Source of the DNA: Lachnospiraceae bacterium | GTDB taxonomy: Bacteria; Bacillota; Clostridia; Lachnospirales; Lachnospiraceae | Assembly (NCBI GenBank): GCA_017482205.1 | Contig: JAFUNK010000013.1 | Span: 1-64,000 of the forward strand | Direction: 5' to 3' | Length of the DNA stretch: 64,000 nt | In this document: one piece after another, positions 42,196-51,677 of the stretch | How the letters are laid out: each line of letters opens with the position of its first letter | Position numbering within the stretch: position 1 is the stretch's first letter | The notes under the pieces: model-generated | What the model was told of the DNA's origin: nothing | Seen by the model: only the letters and a program-made list of their open reading frames with translations | Database searches by the model: none | Position numbers and translations under genes: made by a program

Positions 42196-43593
42196 TTGAA
42201 GAATAAAGCGATAAAGAAAAATAAGGATATATCCAAGATAAGCTCAAAAGTTTTTATATGGATGCAGGTAACTGTACTATTGCTATGCGGAATATTTTTT
42301 GCTCCACCCTTGCAGGTGATGGCGGAAGGGTTTAGGTATACCTTAGATACGGACGGTGAGCTTATTATTGTAATTGACCCGGGACATGGAGGGGGCAATC
42401 TGGGTGCGGATTATAATGGCTTTTTGGAAAAAGAAATGAATATGACTGTGGCAAATGCCATGTATGAGGAATTGTCTAAATATGAGGATATTACGGTTTA
42501 TATGACACATACAGATGTCGAAACCGATATGAGTATTAAGGAGAGGGCGGAATTTGCAAACTCTGTCAATGCAGATTTTGTATTCTGTCTGCATTTTAAT
42601 ATGTCGCCCGACAATAAATTGTTTGGTTCGGAAGTATGGGTATCTGCCTTTGGAGAGGAAAACAGAGAAGGTTACCGATTTAGTTGTGTGCAGATGGAAA
42701 CCATGAAGGAGATGGGACTGTTTCTGCGAGGGGTAAAGACCCGTTTTAATGATAAGGGAACTGACTATTATGGGATTTTACGGTACTGTGAGGAGTATGA
42801 CATTCCGGCAGCGTTGATTGAACATTGTCATATTGACCATGCCACGGATGTAGAATTTTGCGATTCGGAAGAAGATTTAATTGCATTTGGTATAGCAGAT
42901 GCCACTTCGGTTGCAAAATATTTCGGGCTTTCCAGTGAGGAACTGGACGTAGATTACAGTGATTATGAACTGGTGACTTTAACACCCGGCAGCCTTTATG
43001 TACAGGCAGATACCTCAGACCCGGATATTTGTATGATTGAAAAGAATTATGAGGATATGGACAGGGATGTAATAGGTGTGACGGTAACTGCGGTAGATTA
43101 TGATTCGCCTATGCTTTATTATTCCTACAGTATTGACGGCGGACTGACTTATACGCCCTATCTGTCATGGCCGGAAACGGATGTTATGGCAGGAAAGTCA
43201 CCGGATACCTTTACTTTTGAAATAGAAGTACCGGATGGAGTCAGCCCGGCAGTTAAGATGCGAGCCATCAACCAGTACGACCGTTATACAGAGAGTAATC
43301 TTTTGGAAGGATATCCGGTATTTGTACATACACCGCAGGAAGTACCCGTTGAAGATACCCTGGTGTCGGAAGAAACGACTGAACTAGAAGATGTTTCCCA
43401 GGGGGATGCGTCAGGTAACGGTGGATTTAAAGCACCTGAAAGACCTGTGAAGGAAGAGGAGGGTATAGCCTTTGGCAACTTTCTAAAGCTTTGTTTGATA
43501 GTAGTTATATTGATAGTAGTTTTTCTTTTAATAAGCAATCTGATAACTTCATTCAGACGCAGTCAGAGAAGAAAAAAACGTAAAAGGAAATAA
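42196..43593 (+). CDS. N-acetylmuramoyl-L-alanine amidase, membrane anchored
   Basis: A 465-residue protein. A signal/anchor helix (about 17-38) precedes an Amidase_3 domain: IVIDPGHGGGNLGADYNGFL (zinc His), EKEMNMTVANAMYEEL (Glu), VFCLHFNMSPDN (zinc His), and ALIEHCHIDHATD (catalytic Glu). The long central and C-terminal part (about 215-420) is beta-rich, a linker or Big-like region, followed by a second membrane helix (about 434-456) and a basic RRSQRRKKRKRK tail. The start is TTG 42196 after AAGGGGAAGG. It cleaves peptidoglycan stem peptides at the cell surface. Its 3' end overlaps the opposite ylbJ-like gene by 31 bases. Confidence 0.88.
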   Translation: MKNKAIKKNKDISKISSKVFIWMQVTVLLLCGIFFAPPLQVMAEGFRYTLDTDGELIIVIDPGHGGGNLGADYNGFLEKEMNMTVANAMYEELSKYEDITVYMTHTDVETDMSIKERAEFANSVNADFVFCLHFNMSPDNKLFGSEVWVSAFGEENREGYRFSCVQMETMKEMGLFLRGVKTRFNDKGTDYYGILRYCEEYDIPAALIEHCHIDHATDVEFCDSEEDLIAFGIADATSVAKYFGLSSEELDVDYSDYELVTLTPGSLYVQADTSDPDICMIEKNYEDMDRDVIGVTVTAVDYDSPMLYYSYSIDGGLTYTPYLSWPETDVMAGKSPDTFTFEIEVPDGVSPAVKMRAINQYDRYTESNLLEGYPVFVHTPQEVPVEDTLVSEETTELEDVSQGDASGNGGFKAPERPVKEEEGIAFGNFLKLCLIVVILIVVFLLISNLITSFRRSQRRKKRKRK

Positions 43594-44519
43594 TACCCCG
43601 CAGTAAGTAAGGTCTGGACTACTTTATGGAGCAGGTAGGTAATCATAGATAAATCCGTGTTTTTAATCATGCTCTTAGTTTGGGCCAGACAGGAAAGACC
43701 TCCTATGGGTAACAGTAACAGACTGCAAAAGGGTGCGGTTTGCCCCATTAAGGATAAACCACCGGTAATTTCAAAAAGACAATTTGAAAAAGCCATAAAA
43801 AAAGTATTTTGTTCAATGGAAAATAATTCGCAAAAAATATAAGGGTATAAGTTTAAGAGGTTACAGAGTATCATATAGCCTCCCAGTGTAGTGATACCGG
43901 CAATAGCGGACTCCATGGCATGGTCCAGACTATCCTGAAAGGATTCGTGATTCTTTTTGTGGAAATTTATGAGCGTGTCTGCATCTGTTTCTTTTTTGGG
44001 AAGAAACAGACCTGTGTATCGGATAAGCAGACCGTAAAGCAGAGGAATACCGTACATACCGAATAACAGAAAGGGCATGTCAGAAAGGCTTGTAAGTCCT
44101 GTTACAGGCAGGAAAAAACTGATATAATAAACGGGACCGATATTATTACAGAAAGCTAACAGAAAGGCTGCCTCCCTGCGGGAGATTTTTTTCTGTCCAT
44201 ACATTTCACCAATGGTTCTGGCACCCATGGGAAAACCGCACAAAAAGCCTAACATCAGACAGTACACACCGTTTTTGCTGATACGGTACAGTTTTCCGAA
44301 GATGGGATATAAAAAGTCGGCAAAGGCTTCTGTCAGATTTTGTCTGATTGTCAGAGTGGAAAGTATCATAAAGGGAAAAAGTGTAGGTACCATGCGGTCA
44401 AACCAGAGTTTCAGTCCGGTTGCGGCATAGAGAAGACTGACCTGAGGGCGGGAAAGAATCAGTGCAAACAGACTTAAAAACAGCAGGGTAAGAAATACCT
44501 TTTTAAAAAGTGATTTCAT
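43563..44519 (-). CDS. YlbJ-like sporulation integral membrane protein (nucleoside recognition Gate domain)
   Basis: A 318-residue polytopic protein with about eight membrane segments. KLWFDRMVPTLFPFMILSTL, CLMLGFLCGFPMGARTIGEM and AFLLAFCNNIGPVYYISFFL are the Gate-domain motifs of nucleoside-recognition and YlbJ proteins. In B. subtilis ylbJ lies next to rsmD-coaD (ylbH-coaD-ylbJ), as here with two genes between, and YlbJ is a sigma-E sporulation protein. The substrate or partner is unknown. The gene is convergent with the amidase and overlaps its 3' end by 31 bases. Confidence 0.8.
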   Translation of the reverse strand: MKSLFKKVFLTLLFLSLFALILSRPQVSLLYAATGLKLWFDRMVPTLFPFMILSTLTIRQNLTEAFADFLYPIFGKLYRISKNGVYCLMLGFLCGFPMGARTIGEMYGQKKISRREAAFLLAFCNNIGPVYYISFFLPVTGLTSLSDMPFLLFGMYGIPLLYGLLIRYTGLFLPKKETDADTLINFHKKNHESFQDSLDHAMESAIAGITTLGGYMILCNLLNLYPYIFCELFSIEQNTFFMAFSNCLFEITGGLSLMGQTAPFCSLLLLPIGGLSCLAQTKSMIKNTDLSMITYLLHKVVQTLLTAGYYFLLRFFLL

Positions 44520-44639
44520 ATAGGTTTCCGGGGATAGTCCTTATTGTAATGTATGAAGTTAGGAAGTTGAAAATGATATGTTTTACACTGTCATATGGAT
44601 GTTTTAAGTATTTTTATAACAGAGAGGAAGGAATGTAGT

Positions 44640-45074
44640 ATGAAGGGTTTTTTATACGAACGTAAGGTGTTTTATTATGAAGTGGATCAGATGGGAATTG
44701 TACACCATTCCAATTATATCCGCTGGATGGAAGAAAGCAGACTGGCATTATTGGAAATGCTGGGATTATCCTATGCAGAAATGGAGAAAAGCGGATTATT
44801 GATTCCGGTGCTTTCGGTTTCCAGTGAATACAAGCTGCCCTTTCAATATGGAGATACCTTTAAGATACAGGTTTATCCCCGTGTATTTAACGGTGTAAAG
44901 TTTGAATTCGGTTATAATATGTATGGAGAAGACGGTAAAATTCATAACAAAGCCACTTCTTCTCATTGTTTTACGGATAGTTCCTTAAAACCGATGATTT
45001 TAAAGAAAGAATATCCCGATATTTATACAAAGATGAAAAAATGGGCGGATGAAAATCAGGTGGAAGAAGCATGA
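44640..45074 (+). CDS. Hotdog-fold acyl-CoA thioesterase (YbgC/4HBT family)
   Basis: A 144-residue hotdog protein. FYYEVDQMGIVHHSNYIRWM then EESRLALLEMLG carries the family active-site pattern, with Asp in EVDQMG and the conserved HHSNYIRWMEE. Such enzymes hydrolyse acyl-CoA thioesters. ATG 44640 has GAGGAAGGA 7-15 bases before it; an in-frame start 45 bases upstream lacks one. It overlaps the following RsuA-type gene by four bases (ATGA), so the two are translationally coupled. Confidence 0.88.
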   Translation: MKGFLYERKVFYYEVDQMGIVHHSNYIRWMEESRLALLEMLGLSYAEMEKSGLLIPVLSVSSEYKLPFQYGDTFKIQVYPRVFNGVKFEFGYNMYGEDGKIHNKATSSHCFTDSSLKPMILKKEYPDIYTKMKKWADENQVEEA

Positions 45075-45790
45075 TGCGTTTAGATAAGTTTTTGTGTGAA
45101 ACAGGAGCAGGAACGCGCAGTGAGGTAAAACAGCTTTTGAAAAAAGGACTGGTAACGGTAAACGGCAATACTGAAAAAAGTCCCGATAAAAAAATTGACG
45201 AAAAGGAAGATGTTGTGACCCTGCGCGGAGAACGACTTTCCTTTGCAGCATTTCATTACTATTTACTGCATAAACCTGCAGGTGTGATTACTGCTACAGA
45301 GGATAATAAACAGGAAACGGTAATGAGCCTTTTAAAGGATGTTAAGGATGTCTCTTTGACGAAACTTTTTCCGGTAGGCAGACTTGATAAGGACACGGAA
45401 GGTTTGCTTTTAATTACCGATGACGGGGATTTGGCACACAGGCTGTTATCTCCCAAAAAGCATGTGGATAAAACCTATTTGGTAAGGCTTAAAACACCGA
45501 TTTTTGATGAAGATATCACCAAGTTGGAAGCAGGGGTGGATATTGGGGACGAAACTCTTACCATGCCTGCAAAGGTAAAGAAAATTCATGGTACGGAAAT
45601 AGAACTTACCATAAAAGAAGGCAGGTATCATCAGGTAAAACGGATGTTGCTTGCGGTAGGCAATGAAGTGGTTTATTTAAAGCGTTTGTCCATGGGAACG
45701 TTAAAACTGCCTGCTGATTTGGAGAAAGGCACATACAGACCTCTTTTACCGGAAGAACTGGAGCAGTTAAAGAAGAGTGGGCTTTTGTAG
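45071..45790 (+). CDS. 16S rRNA pseudouridine synthase, RsuA family
   Basis: A 239-residue protein. The N-terminal S4 RNA-binding domain (MMRLDKFLCETGAGTRSEVK) precedes the synthase domain with KPAGVITATED, PVGRLDKDTEGLLLIT (catalytic Asp in GRLDKDT) and HQVKRMLLAVGNEV. RsuA-type enzymes make pseudouridine 516 in 16S rRNA; substrate here is inferred. The start overlaps the preceding thioesterase stop by four bases. Length is usual for the family. Confidence 0.92.
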   Translation: MMRLDKFLCETGAGTRSEVKQLLKKGLVTVNGNTEKSPDKKIDEKEDVVTLRGERLSFAAFHYYLLHKPAGVITATEDNKQETVMSLLKDVKDVSLTKLFPVGRLDKDTEGLLLITDDGDLAHRLLSPKKHVDKTYLVRLKTPIFDEDITKLEAGVDIGDETLTMPAKVKKIHGTEIELTIKEGRYHQVKRMLLAVGNEVVYLKRLSMGTLKLPADLEKGTYRPLLPEELEQLKKSGLL

Positions 45791-45843
45791 AAAAGGTCGG
45801 AAAAGAGTTTACAAAATTGATAGGTAAAACAGGAGAAAATTTT

Positions 45844-46518
45844 ATGAACCGGAAAAATAATCCCCTGAAACAGAAAATTCTGCAATTTAAAGCAGTTATT
45901 TTTGATTTGGACGGTACTTTGGTAGATTCCATGTGGATGTGGGAGAAAATAGACATAGAGTATTTGGGACGCTTCGGTATCCCGTTACCCGAAAAATTGC
46001 AGGAATCCATTGAAGGCATGAGTTTTTCGGAAACAGCGGTGTACTTTAAAGAACGTTTTTCCTTAAAAGATGAATTAGATAAAATAAAATCGGACTGGAA
46101 TGCCATGGCATGTGATAAATACCGGCACGAAGTGCCTTACAAAGAAGGTGCGGAAAACTTTTTACAGTTTTGTAAAGCTAATGGTATTAAACTGGGTGTA
46201 GCTACCAGCAATTCAAGGAAACTGGTAGAGCATGCCGCCGAAGCACTGCGTTTGCATTCTTATATGGACTGTATTATGACGGCCTGCGAAGTACAAAAGG
46301 GAAAGCCTGCACCGGATATTTATCTGGCAGTAGCAGACAAACTGGGCGTATCACCTTCTGATTGCCTTGTCTTTGAAGACATTCTGCCCGGTATTATGGC
46401 AGGAAAAAACGCCGGAATGACTACTTGTGCCGTAGCAGATGCCTACTCAGAAAAGGTCAGAACTGAAAAGATAGCATTAGCAGACTACTTTATAGAAGAT
46501 TATAGCGAATTATTATAA
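45844..46518 (+). CDS. HAD-family hydrolase, beta-phosphoglucomutase-like subfamily
   Basis: A 225-residue protein with all HAD motifs: FDLDGTLVDSMWMW (Asp nucleophile and Asp acid), GVATSNSRKLVEHAAE (motif II), CEVQKGKPAPDIYLAVADKL (Lys of motif III) and CLVFEDILPGIMAGKNAGM (motif IV). An alpha-helical cap follows motif I (about residues 20-90), as in beta-phosphoglucomutase and phosphoglycolate-type phosphatases. Substrate unknown. ATG 45844 follows AGGAGA by 7 bases; an upstream in-frame ATG has none. Element B starts 14 bases after the stop. Confidence 0.85.
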   Translation: MNRKNNPLKQKILQFKAVIFDLDGTLVDSMWMWEKIDIEYLGRFGIPLPEKLQESIEGMSFSETAVYFKERFSLKDELDKIKSDWNAMACDKYRHEVPYKEGAENFLQFCKANGIKLGVATSNSRKLVEHAAEALRLHSYMDCIMTACEVQKGKPAPDIYLAVADKLGVSPSDCLVFEDILPGIMAGKNAGMTTCAVADAYSEKVRTEKIALADYFIEDYSELL

Positions 46519-46531
46519 ATAATATTATCTT

Positions 46532-46716
46532 TTGATGAAGGCTTTTTCTGTATTGGAGGATGGTATTATTTCCCACAAAGGACCTTTGTACAACGTCGGT
46601 GCTTAACGAAAATACCTCGAAGAGGTAATTTGAGTTTAGCAGCCGTTACGTTGTGCAGGAGCGGAAGCGAGTCCGTGTGGGAAATAATTCCATCCGTAGG
46701 ATATAAAGACTTCAAC
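46532..46716 (+). ncRNA. Structured element B: same core as element A, different stem
   Basis: Basal stem GGATGGTATTATTTCCCACA (46558-46577) pairs with 46676-46695 with a single mismatch. Looser pairing extends outward (46532-46545 against 46705-46716). GGAC 46580-46583 pairs with GTCC 46671-46674. The central hairpin has ACAACGT-CGGTGC-TTA (to 46605), a CCTC/GAGG stem with GAA loop, then TTTAGCA-G-CCG-TT-ACGTTGT (to 46653). An AGC-GGAA-GCG unit lies at 46660-46669. GGAA and the GAGA of element A are both GNRA tetraloops. No ORF. The 3' arm reaches to 4 bases before the ribosome binding site (46721-46726) of the next gene. Confidence 0.7.
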
Positions 46717-46733
46717 AAAAAGGAGGAAGTTGT

Positions 46734-48725
46734 TTGTATAACGGATTTTTACCTGTCAGCAGACAGGATATGGAAGAAAGAAATATCGAACAATTGGATT
46801 TTGTATATGTGACCGGTGATGCCTATGTGGATCATCCTTCTTTCGGACACGCCATTATCAGCCGTATTTTGGAGGCACATGGTTACAGCGTGGGAATTAT
46901 TGCCCAGCCGGATTGGAAGGACGATAAAAGTATTACCGTGTTAGGTCGTCCCAGACTTGCATTTTTAATCAGTGGCGGTAATATGGACAGTATGGTAAAT
47001 CATTATTCCGTCTCGAAGAAACGAAGAGCCACAGATGCTTATACGCCCGGAGGGGAGAGCGGAAAGAGACCGGATTATGCCACGGTAGTGTATGGGAACT
47101 TAATCAGACGCACTTACAGGGATGTGCCCATTGTAATAGGAGGTATTGAAGCCAGCCTGCGCCGTATGGCACATTATGATTACTGGTCTGATAAATTCAA
47201 ACGTTCCATTCTGTTAGACAGTCAGGCGGATTTAATTTCTTACGGTATGGGGGAAAAGAGTATTGTAGAAATTGCAGATGCCTTAAACAGCGGTATTGAT
47301 GTAAAAGATATTACTTTTATTCCCGGTACGGTTTATAAGACCAAAAATCCGGAAAACATTTATGATGGGCAGATGTTGCCGGACTATGACTCCATGAAAG
47401 AAGATAAAAGGAAATATGCCGAGAGCTTTGCCATCCAGTATGCCAGCACGGACCCCTTTACGGGAAAGACTCTGATAGAAGGGTATCCCGGTGGTGTTTA
47501 TGTGGTACAAAATCCGCCCCAACCGCCTCTTACAACAGAGGAAATGGACGAGGTATATGCATTGCCTTATATGCGTACCTATCATCCGTCTTATGAGGAA
47601 AAAGGCGGTGTCCCTGCCATTGCAGAAATTAAGTTTTCCCTGATTAGTAACCGTGGTTGTTTCGGCGGTTGCAGCTTTTGTGCACTGACCTTTCATCAGG
47701 GACGTACCATACAGGTACGAAGCCATGAATCCATCATAGAAGAAGCAAAACTTTTAACCGAAGATAAAGACTTTAAAGGATATATCCATGATGTAGGCGG
47801 TCCCACTGCCAATTTCAGACATCCTTCCTGTGAAAAACAATTGCAATACGGTGTCTGTAAAAATAAGCAGTGTCTGTTCCCGAAGCCCTGCCAAAACTTA
47901 AAGGTAGACCATTCGGATTATCTGGCACTTTTACGTAAGTTGCGTGAATTGCCCAAGGTAAAGAAGGTGTTTGTGCGTTCCGGTATCCGTTTTGATTATA
48001 TGATGGCAGATGCAGACGATACTTTTTTTAGAGAACTGGTTAAGCATCATGTCAGCGGGCAGTTAAAAGTAGCACCGGAGCATATTTCCGATGCAGTATT
48101 AAAACGTATGGGCAAGCCCGAAAATGCAGTGTATGAGAAATTTACCGCAAAGTATAAAAAACTCAATGAACAGTTGGGATTAAAGCAGTATCTGGTGCCT
48201 TATCTGATGTCTTCCCACCCGGGTTCGACTTTAAAGGAGGCTATCGAACTGGCAGAATACTTAAGGGATTTGGGCTATATGCCGGAGCAGGTACAGGATT
48301 TTTATCCTACACCTTCCACCATATCCACCGTTATGTATTACACGGGATTAGACCCCAGAGATATGAAACCGGTTTATGTATGTAAAAACCCCCATGAAAA
48401 GGCAATGCAGAGAGCTCTTATCCAGTATCGTAATCCCAAGAACTATGAACTGGTATGTGAGGCCCTAAAGGCAGCGGGAAGAGAAGATTTAATAGGCTTT
48501 GACAAGAAATGTCTGGTTCGTCCCCGTCAACTTTCTATGGAGAGAAATAAACATTCCCAAGAAAAAAAGACTGACTTGGTCAGTCAACGTGAGAAAGGTA
48601 ATTTTAAAGCAGGCCAATCGGGAAATAGGACAACGAACAGTAAGCAAACTAAGGGAAAGTCTAATCAAACTCCAAATAAGCCTAAAAAAACCATTCGAAA
48701 TGTACACAAAAAGAAAACCAAATAA
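46734..48725 (+). CDS. YgiQ-family radical SAM protein
   Basis: A 663-residue protein. The radical SAM core has [20 protein letters not shown] with the CxxxCxxC cluster (C-FGG-C-SF-C), preceded by the N-terminal domain ([14 protein letters not shown]) and followed by [17 protein letters not shown] and [20 protein letters not shown]. The C-terminus is basic and low-complexity. YgiQ proteins are widespread radical SAM enzymes of unknown reaction. The start is TTG 46734, 7 bases after AAGGAGG. Element B lies directly upstream and could influence its translation or transcript processing. Confidence 0.9.
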   Translation: MYNGFLPVSRQDMEERNIEQLDFVYVTGDAYVDHPSFGHAIISRILEAHGYSVGIIAQPDWKDDKSITVLGRPRLAFLISGGNMDSMVNHYSVSKKRRATDAYTPGGESGKRPDYATVVYGNLIRRTYRDVPIVIGGIEASLRRMAHYDYWSDKFKRSILLDSQADLISYGMGEKSIVEIADALNSGIDVKDITFIPGTVYKTKNPENIYDGQMLPDYDSMKEDKRKYAESFAIQYASTDPFTGKTLIEGYPGGVYVVQNPPQPPLTTEEMDEVYALPYMRTYHPSYEEKGGVPAIAEIKFSLISNRGCFGGCSFCALTFHQGRTIQVRSHESIIEEAKLLTEDKDFKGYIHDVGGPTANFRHPSCEKQLQYGVCKNKQCLFPKPCQNLKVDHSDYLALLRKLRELPKVKKVFVRSGIRFDYMMADADDTFFRELVKHHVSGQLKVAPEHISDAVLKRMGKPENAVYEKFTAKYKKLNEQLGLKQYLVPYLMSSHPGSTLKEAIELAEYLRDLGYMPEQVQDFYPTPSTISTVMYYTGLDPRDMKPVYVCKNPHEKAMQRALIQYRNPKNYELVCEALKAAGREDLIGFDKKCLVRPRQLSMERNKHSQEKKTDLVSQREKGNFKAGQSGNRTTNSKQTKGKSNQTPNKPKKTIRNVHKKKTK

Positions 48726-48806
48726 GTTTTGGCAGGCAGAAACAACGTAGAAAAACAATCAGACATGAATAAAAAATGAAGCAGAAAATAGCAGAAAGGC
48801 GGCAAT

Positions 48807-49571
48807 ATGAAGAATATTATTATCATTACCGGAGCGTCATCCGGCATTGGACAGGAATTTGCATTACAGATTGATACAGCTTTTTCCAATATTGATGAAA
48901 TCTGGCTGATTGCCAGAAGAGAAGAGAGACTTGCAGAAGTGGCAAAGGTAATGGAGCATGCCACCAGACTGATTCCCATGGACGTAACGGATGAGTATGC
49001 CATGGATGATTTGGAAATGCTTTTAGAGGAAGAACAGGTAGTGGTACGCATGTTAATCAATGCGGCAGGCTTTGGCCTGATGGGAGAATTTGATGATATT
49101 CCCTTGGAAGAGCAGACAGATATGCTTTTAACAAATTGTGAGGCATTAACAAAGCTGACCCATATTACCTTGCCTTATATGACAAGAGGTAGCCGTATTA
49201 TTCAGATGGCATCCGCTGCGGCATTTTTACCCCAGCCCGGTTTTGCCATTTATGCAGCAACCAAATCTTATGTATTAAGTTTTTCCAGAGCTCTAAACAG
49301 GGAACTGGCATACAGAGGTATTTATGTAACAGCAGTTTGTCCGGGACCGGTAAATACGGAATTCTTTGAGGTGGCAGAGCAATATGGGAAAACCCCGATG
49401 GTCAAGAAATTGACAATGATTACCTCTGAAAAATGCGTGAAAGCTGCTTTACGGGCTTCCTACTACAAAAAATCAATGGTGGTGCCGGGCATATCCATGA
49501 AGACCTCCCTGTTGGCAACAAAACTGCTTCCCCATGAGTTGGTTTTAAGCATTACAAGCCTTTGGAAATAA
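48807..49571 (+). CDS. Short-chain dehydrogenase/reductase
   Basis: A 254-residue NAD(P)-dependent oxidoreductase. IIITGASSGIGQEFALQ is the TGxxxGxG dinucleotide site, NAAGFG and IQMASAAAFLP (Ser region) follow, and YAATKSYVLSFSRALN carries the YxxxK catalytic pair. The substrate is unknown. AAAGGCGG lies before ATG 48807. It stands between the YgiQ gene and the CBM/HD-GYP gene, which has its own promoter at 49608-49636. Confidence 0.92.
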   Translation: MKNIIIITGASSGIGQEFALQIDTAFSNIDEIWLIARREERLAEVAKVMEHATRLIPMDVTDEYAMDDLEMLLEEEQVVVRMLINAAGFGLMGEFDDIPLEEQTDMLLTNCEALTKLTHITLPYMTRGSRIIQMASAAAFLPQPGFAIYAATKSYVLSFSRALNRELAYRGIYVTAVCPGPVNTEFFEVAEQYGKTPMVKKLTMITSEKCVKAALRASYYKKSMVVPGISMKTSLLATKLLPHELVLSITSLWK

Positions 49572-49607
49572 ACTCCTTAAACGTTTAAGAAAACATGCGG
49601 ATAGTAA

Positions 49608-49636
49608 TTGCTTTTTATAAACAGGTACGGTATAAT
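49608..49636 (+). promoter_or_regulatory. Promoter of the CBM2-like/HD-GYP gene
   Basis: TTGCTT at 49608-49613, 17-base spacer, perfect TATAAT at 49631-49636. The ribosome binding site GGAGGG lies just before ATG 49691. Confidence 0.75.
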
Positions 49637-49690
49637 ACTGTTTTGGGAAGTTAAAGTAATGATGTGTAAAAGTTCTTATGGAGGGAATTC

Positions 49691-51016
49691 ATGTTTCGCA
49701 AGGTAAGCAAGATTTTAATTTTTAATATTGCATCCTTATTGCTTGCAGGGCTTGTTACAATAGGATTTATAAAGTATCTGGAGGAAACAGAAAACCGACC
49801 TATTTGTGCGGTTTGTGAAAATGACAGCCTTTCCGGATATATGCAGCCGTCCAATTCACCCAAGGATGATTATTCTGATAGTCTTTATATTGACGGCATG
49901 CCGGATGGAATGAACGGACAAGTTGCACAGGCTACATATGATATTCCTCAAAATGCCCGTCATATTACTTCCCTGGATTGTTCTTTTGTGGTGGACATTA
50001 CCAAAGAATGGTTGGAAAATCCGGAGTTTATGATAACCGGAGCACAGTACGACATTACCTTTCAAAATAATACTATAAAAGAAATGTCTGACTGGGTAAT
50101 ACAATTTACTGTTCCAAACGGCAGTATGTTAGACAGTTCATGGAGTGGCGAATATACATATAAAAATGCAGTAGTTACGGTAAAGCCGCTGGATTATAAC
50201 CGTGAAATTTTACCCGGTGAAAATATTACTTTTGGTTTTATTATGCATACCCCCGGTTCTGCGTATAGAATACAGGATTGTACCATTGTATATTATTGTG
50301 AAAATGAAATCTGGCAGTATCCTTTGTTCTGGGTTATTATTGTTTTCCTGTTTGCATTGCTTGTTGGAGATGTGGCGTATATGATTGCTGGTCTTCGTAT
50401 CCGAAAATATAAGCAACGCCGAATTGCAGACTTGCGGATTATAGAACAGTCCCTAAGCACTTTTGCAAATATTATTGATGCCAAAGATGAATATACCAAG
50501 GGACATTCCCTCAGAGTGGCTTATTATTCACGTGAAATTGCTAAACGTATGAATATGGATGAAGAAACCCAGCAACAGCTTTATTACATAGCACTTTTAC
50601 ATGATATTGGTAAAATCGGTATTTCCGATAATATTTTACAGAAACCCGGTGCACTGACACCGGATGAAAGAGTCAACATTCAGCAGCATGTTACCATCGG
50701 CGGAGAAATTTTGAAGGATTTTTCTTCTATTCCCGGTATTGCAGAGGGGGCCATGTATCATCACGAAAGATATGATGGCAAGGGATATGCAACAGGCTTA
50801 AAAGGAAAAGAAATTCCTCTTTTTGCAAGGATTATCTGCGTAGCTGATGCATTTGATGCCATGAGTAGTGCAAGATGTTATCGTGGTAAATTAAACAATG
50901 ATTTTATTATCAATGAATTAAAAGAACATTCCGGTTCACAGTTTGATCCGGAGATTGCAGAATATATGTTGGATATGATAAGAGAAGGAGTTGCACCGGC
51001 AGTAGATATTGCCTGA
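49691..51016 (+). CDS. Transmembrane HD-GYP protein with extracytoplasmic CBM2-like domain
   Basis: A 441-residue protein. A signal-anchor helix (about 9-29) and a second helix (about 212-235) enclose an outer domain. Residues about 114-190 read ITGAQYDITFQN, DWVIQFTVPNG, SSWSGEY and ILPGENITFGFIMHTPG, the spacing of CBM2-type carbohydrate-binding modules (W135, W151, PG 175-176, FGF 181-183). The inner HD-GYP domain (about 255-430) is intact: H272, H304-D305 (LLHDIGKIG), H334, H357-H358, D387; the GYP triplet is GYA. It likely degrades cyclic di-GMP in response to a surface polysaccharide. The ligand is inferred from the fold resemblance only. Confidence 0.82.
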   Translation: MFRKVSKILIFNIASLLLAGLVTIGFIKYLEETENRPICAVCENDSLSGYMQPSNSPKDDYSDSLYIDGMPDGMNGQVAQATYDIPQNARHITSLDCSFVVDITKEWLENPEFMITGAQYDITFQNNTIKEMSDWVIQFTVPNGSMLDSSWSGEYTYKNAVVTVKPLDYNREILPGENITFGFIMHTPGSAYRIQDCTIVYYCENEIWQYPLFWVIIVFLFALLVGDVAYMIAGLRIRKYKQRRIADLRIIEQSLSTFANIIDAKDEYTKGHSLRVAYYSREIAKRMNMDEETQQQLYYIALLHDIGKIGISDNILQKPGALTPDERVNIQQHVTIGGEILKDFSSIPGIAEGAMYHHERYDGKGYATGLKGKEIPLFARIICVADAFDAMSSARCYRGKLNNDFIINELKEHSGSQFDPEIAEYMLDMIREGVAPAVDIA

Positions 51017-51039
51017 CCGTGGCAGAATAACAGGAACGC

Positions 51040-51648
51040 ATGAATTTGAAACGCTTATTTACAACAGAAGGGGTAAAAGGAAAAAAAGATTATCTGGACA
51101 GTCAGAAGAAGTATGAGATTATCCGGACTGTGATTTTTTTTGGTATTTCCATTGCTCTTTTTGTGGCTGGTTTTGTTACCACCGGTGACCGCAACAACCT
51201 TTTAACCATTGTGGCGGTACTGGGATGTCTTCCTGCCAGTAAAAGCATGGTAGGTGCCATTATGTATTGCAGACAAAGCAGTCTGGCAAAAGAAGATGCC
51301 GACAAGATAGAGGCACATACAAAAGATTTGACCTGCCTTTATGATATGGTGTTTACTACAAGGGAAAAGATTTATCCGGTATTACATATGGCAGTGTGCG
51401 GCAACACCATAGCAGGCTACATGCCGATGAAAAAGGCACCTAAAAATCCTAAAAAGGCATTGTCGGAAAATGCCTGTGCCGAACATTTGGATACCTTTTT
51501 AAAGGTGGATAATTATAAGGATGTGACCATAAAAATATTTACGGATTTGGGCAAATATATCACACGTCTTTCCCAGTTGCAGGAGTTGACAACAGAGGAT
51601 AAGCATACAGAAGGAATTTGTAACACATTAAAGAGTATTGCATTATAA
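51040..51648 (+). CDS. Conserved membrane protein of unknown function
   Basis: A 202-residue protein. Two hydrophobic segments lie near 29-47 and 52-70 (FFGISIALFVAGFVTTG, LLTIVAVLGCLPASKSM), followed by a soluble C-terminal half. No named domain is recognised. It starts 23 bases after the HD-GYP stop. The ribosome binding site is weak (AGGAACGC). It may be co-transcribed with the HD-GYP gene and the RluA-type gene. Confidence 0.6.
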   Translation: MNLKRLFTTEGVKGKKDYLDSQKKYEIIRTVIFFGISIALFVAGFVTTGDRNNLLTIVAVLGCLPASKSMVGAIMYCRQSSLAKEDADKIEAHTKDLTCLYDMVFTTREKIYPVLHMAVCGNTIAGYMPMKKAPKNPKKALSENACAEHLDTFLKVDNYKDVTIKIFTDLGKYITRLSQLQELTTEDKHTEGICNTLKSIAL

Positions 51649-51677
51649 GTGCAGTGCCGAATGGCACGGAGGAAGAT

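Noticed and set aside
46558-46695. Element B considered as a simple Rho-independent terminator of the HAD gene
   Set aside because: The hairpin is over 135 bases with internal domains and no T run, and its core matches 14388-14552.
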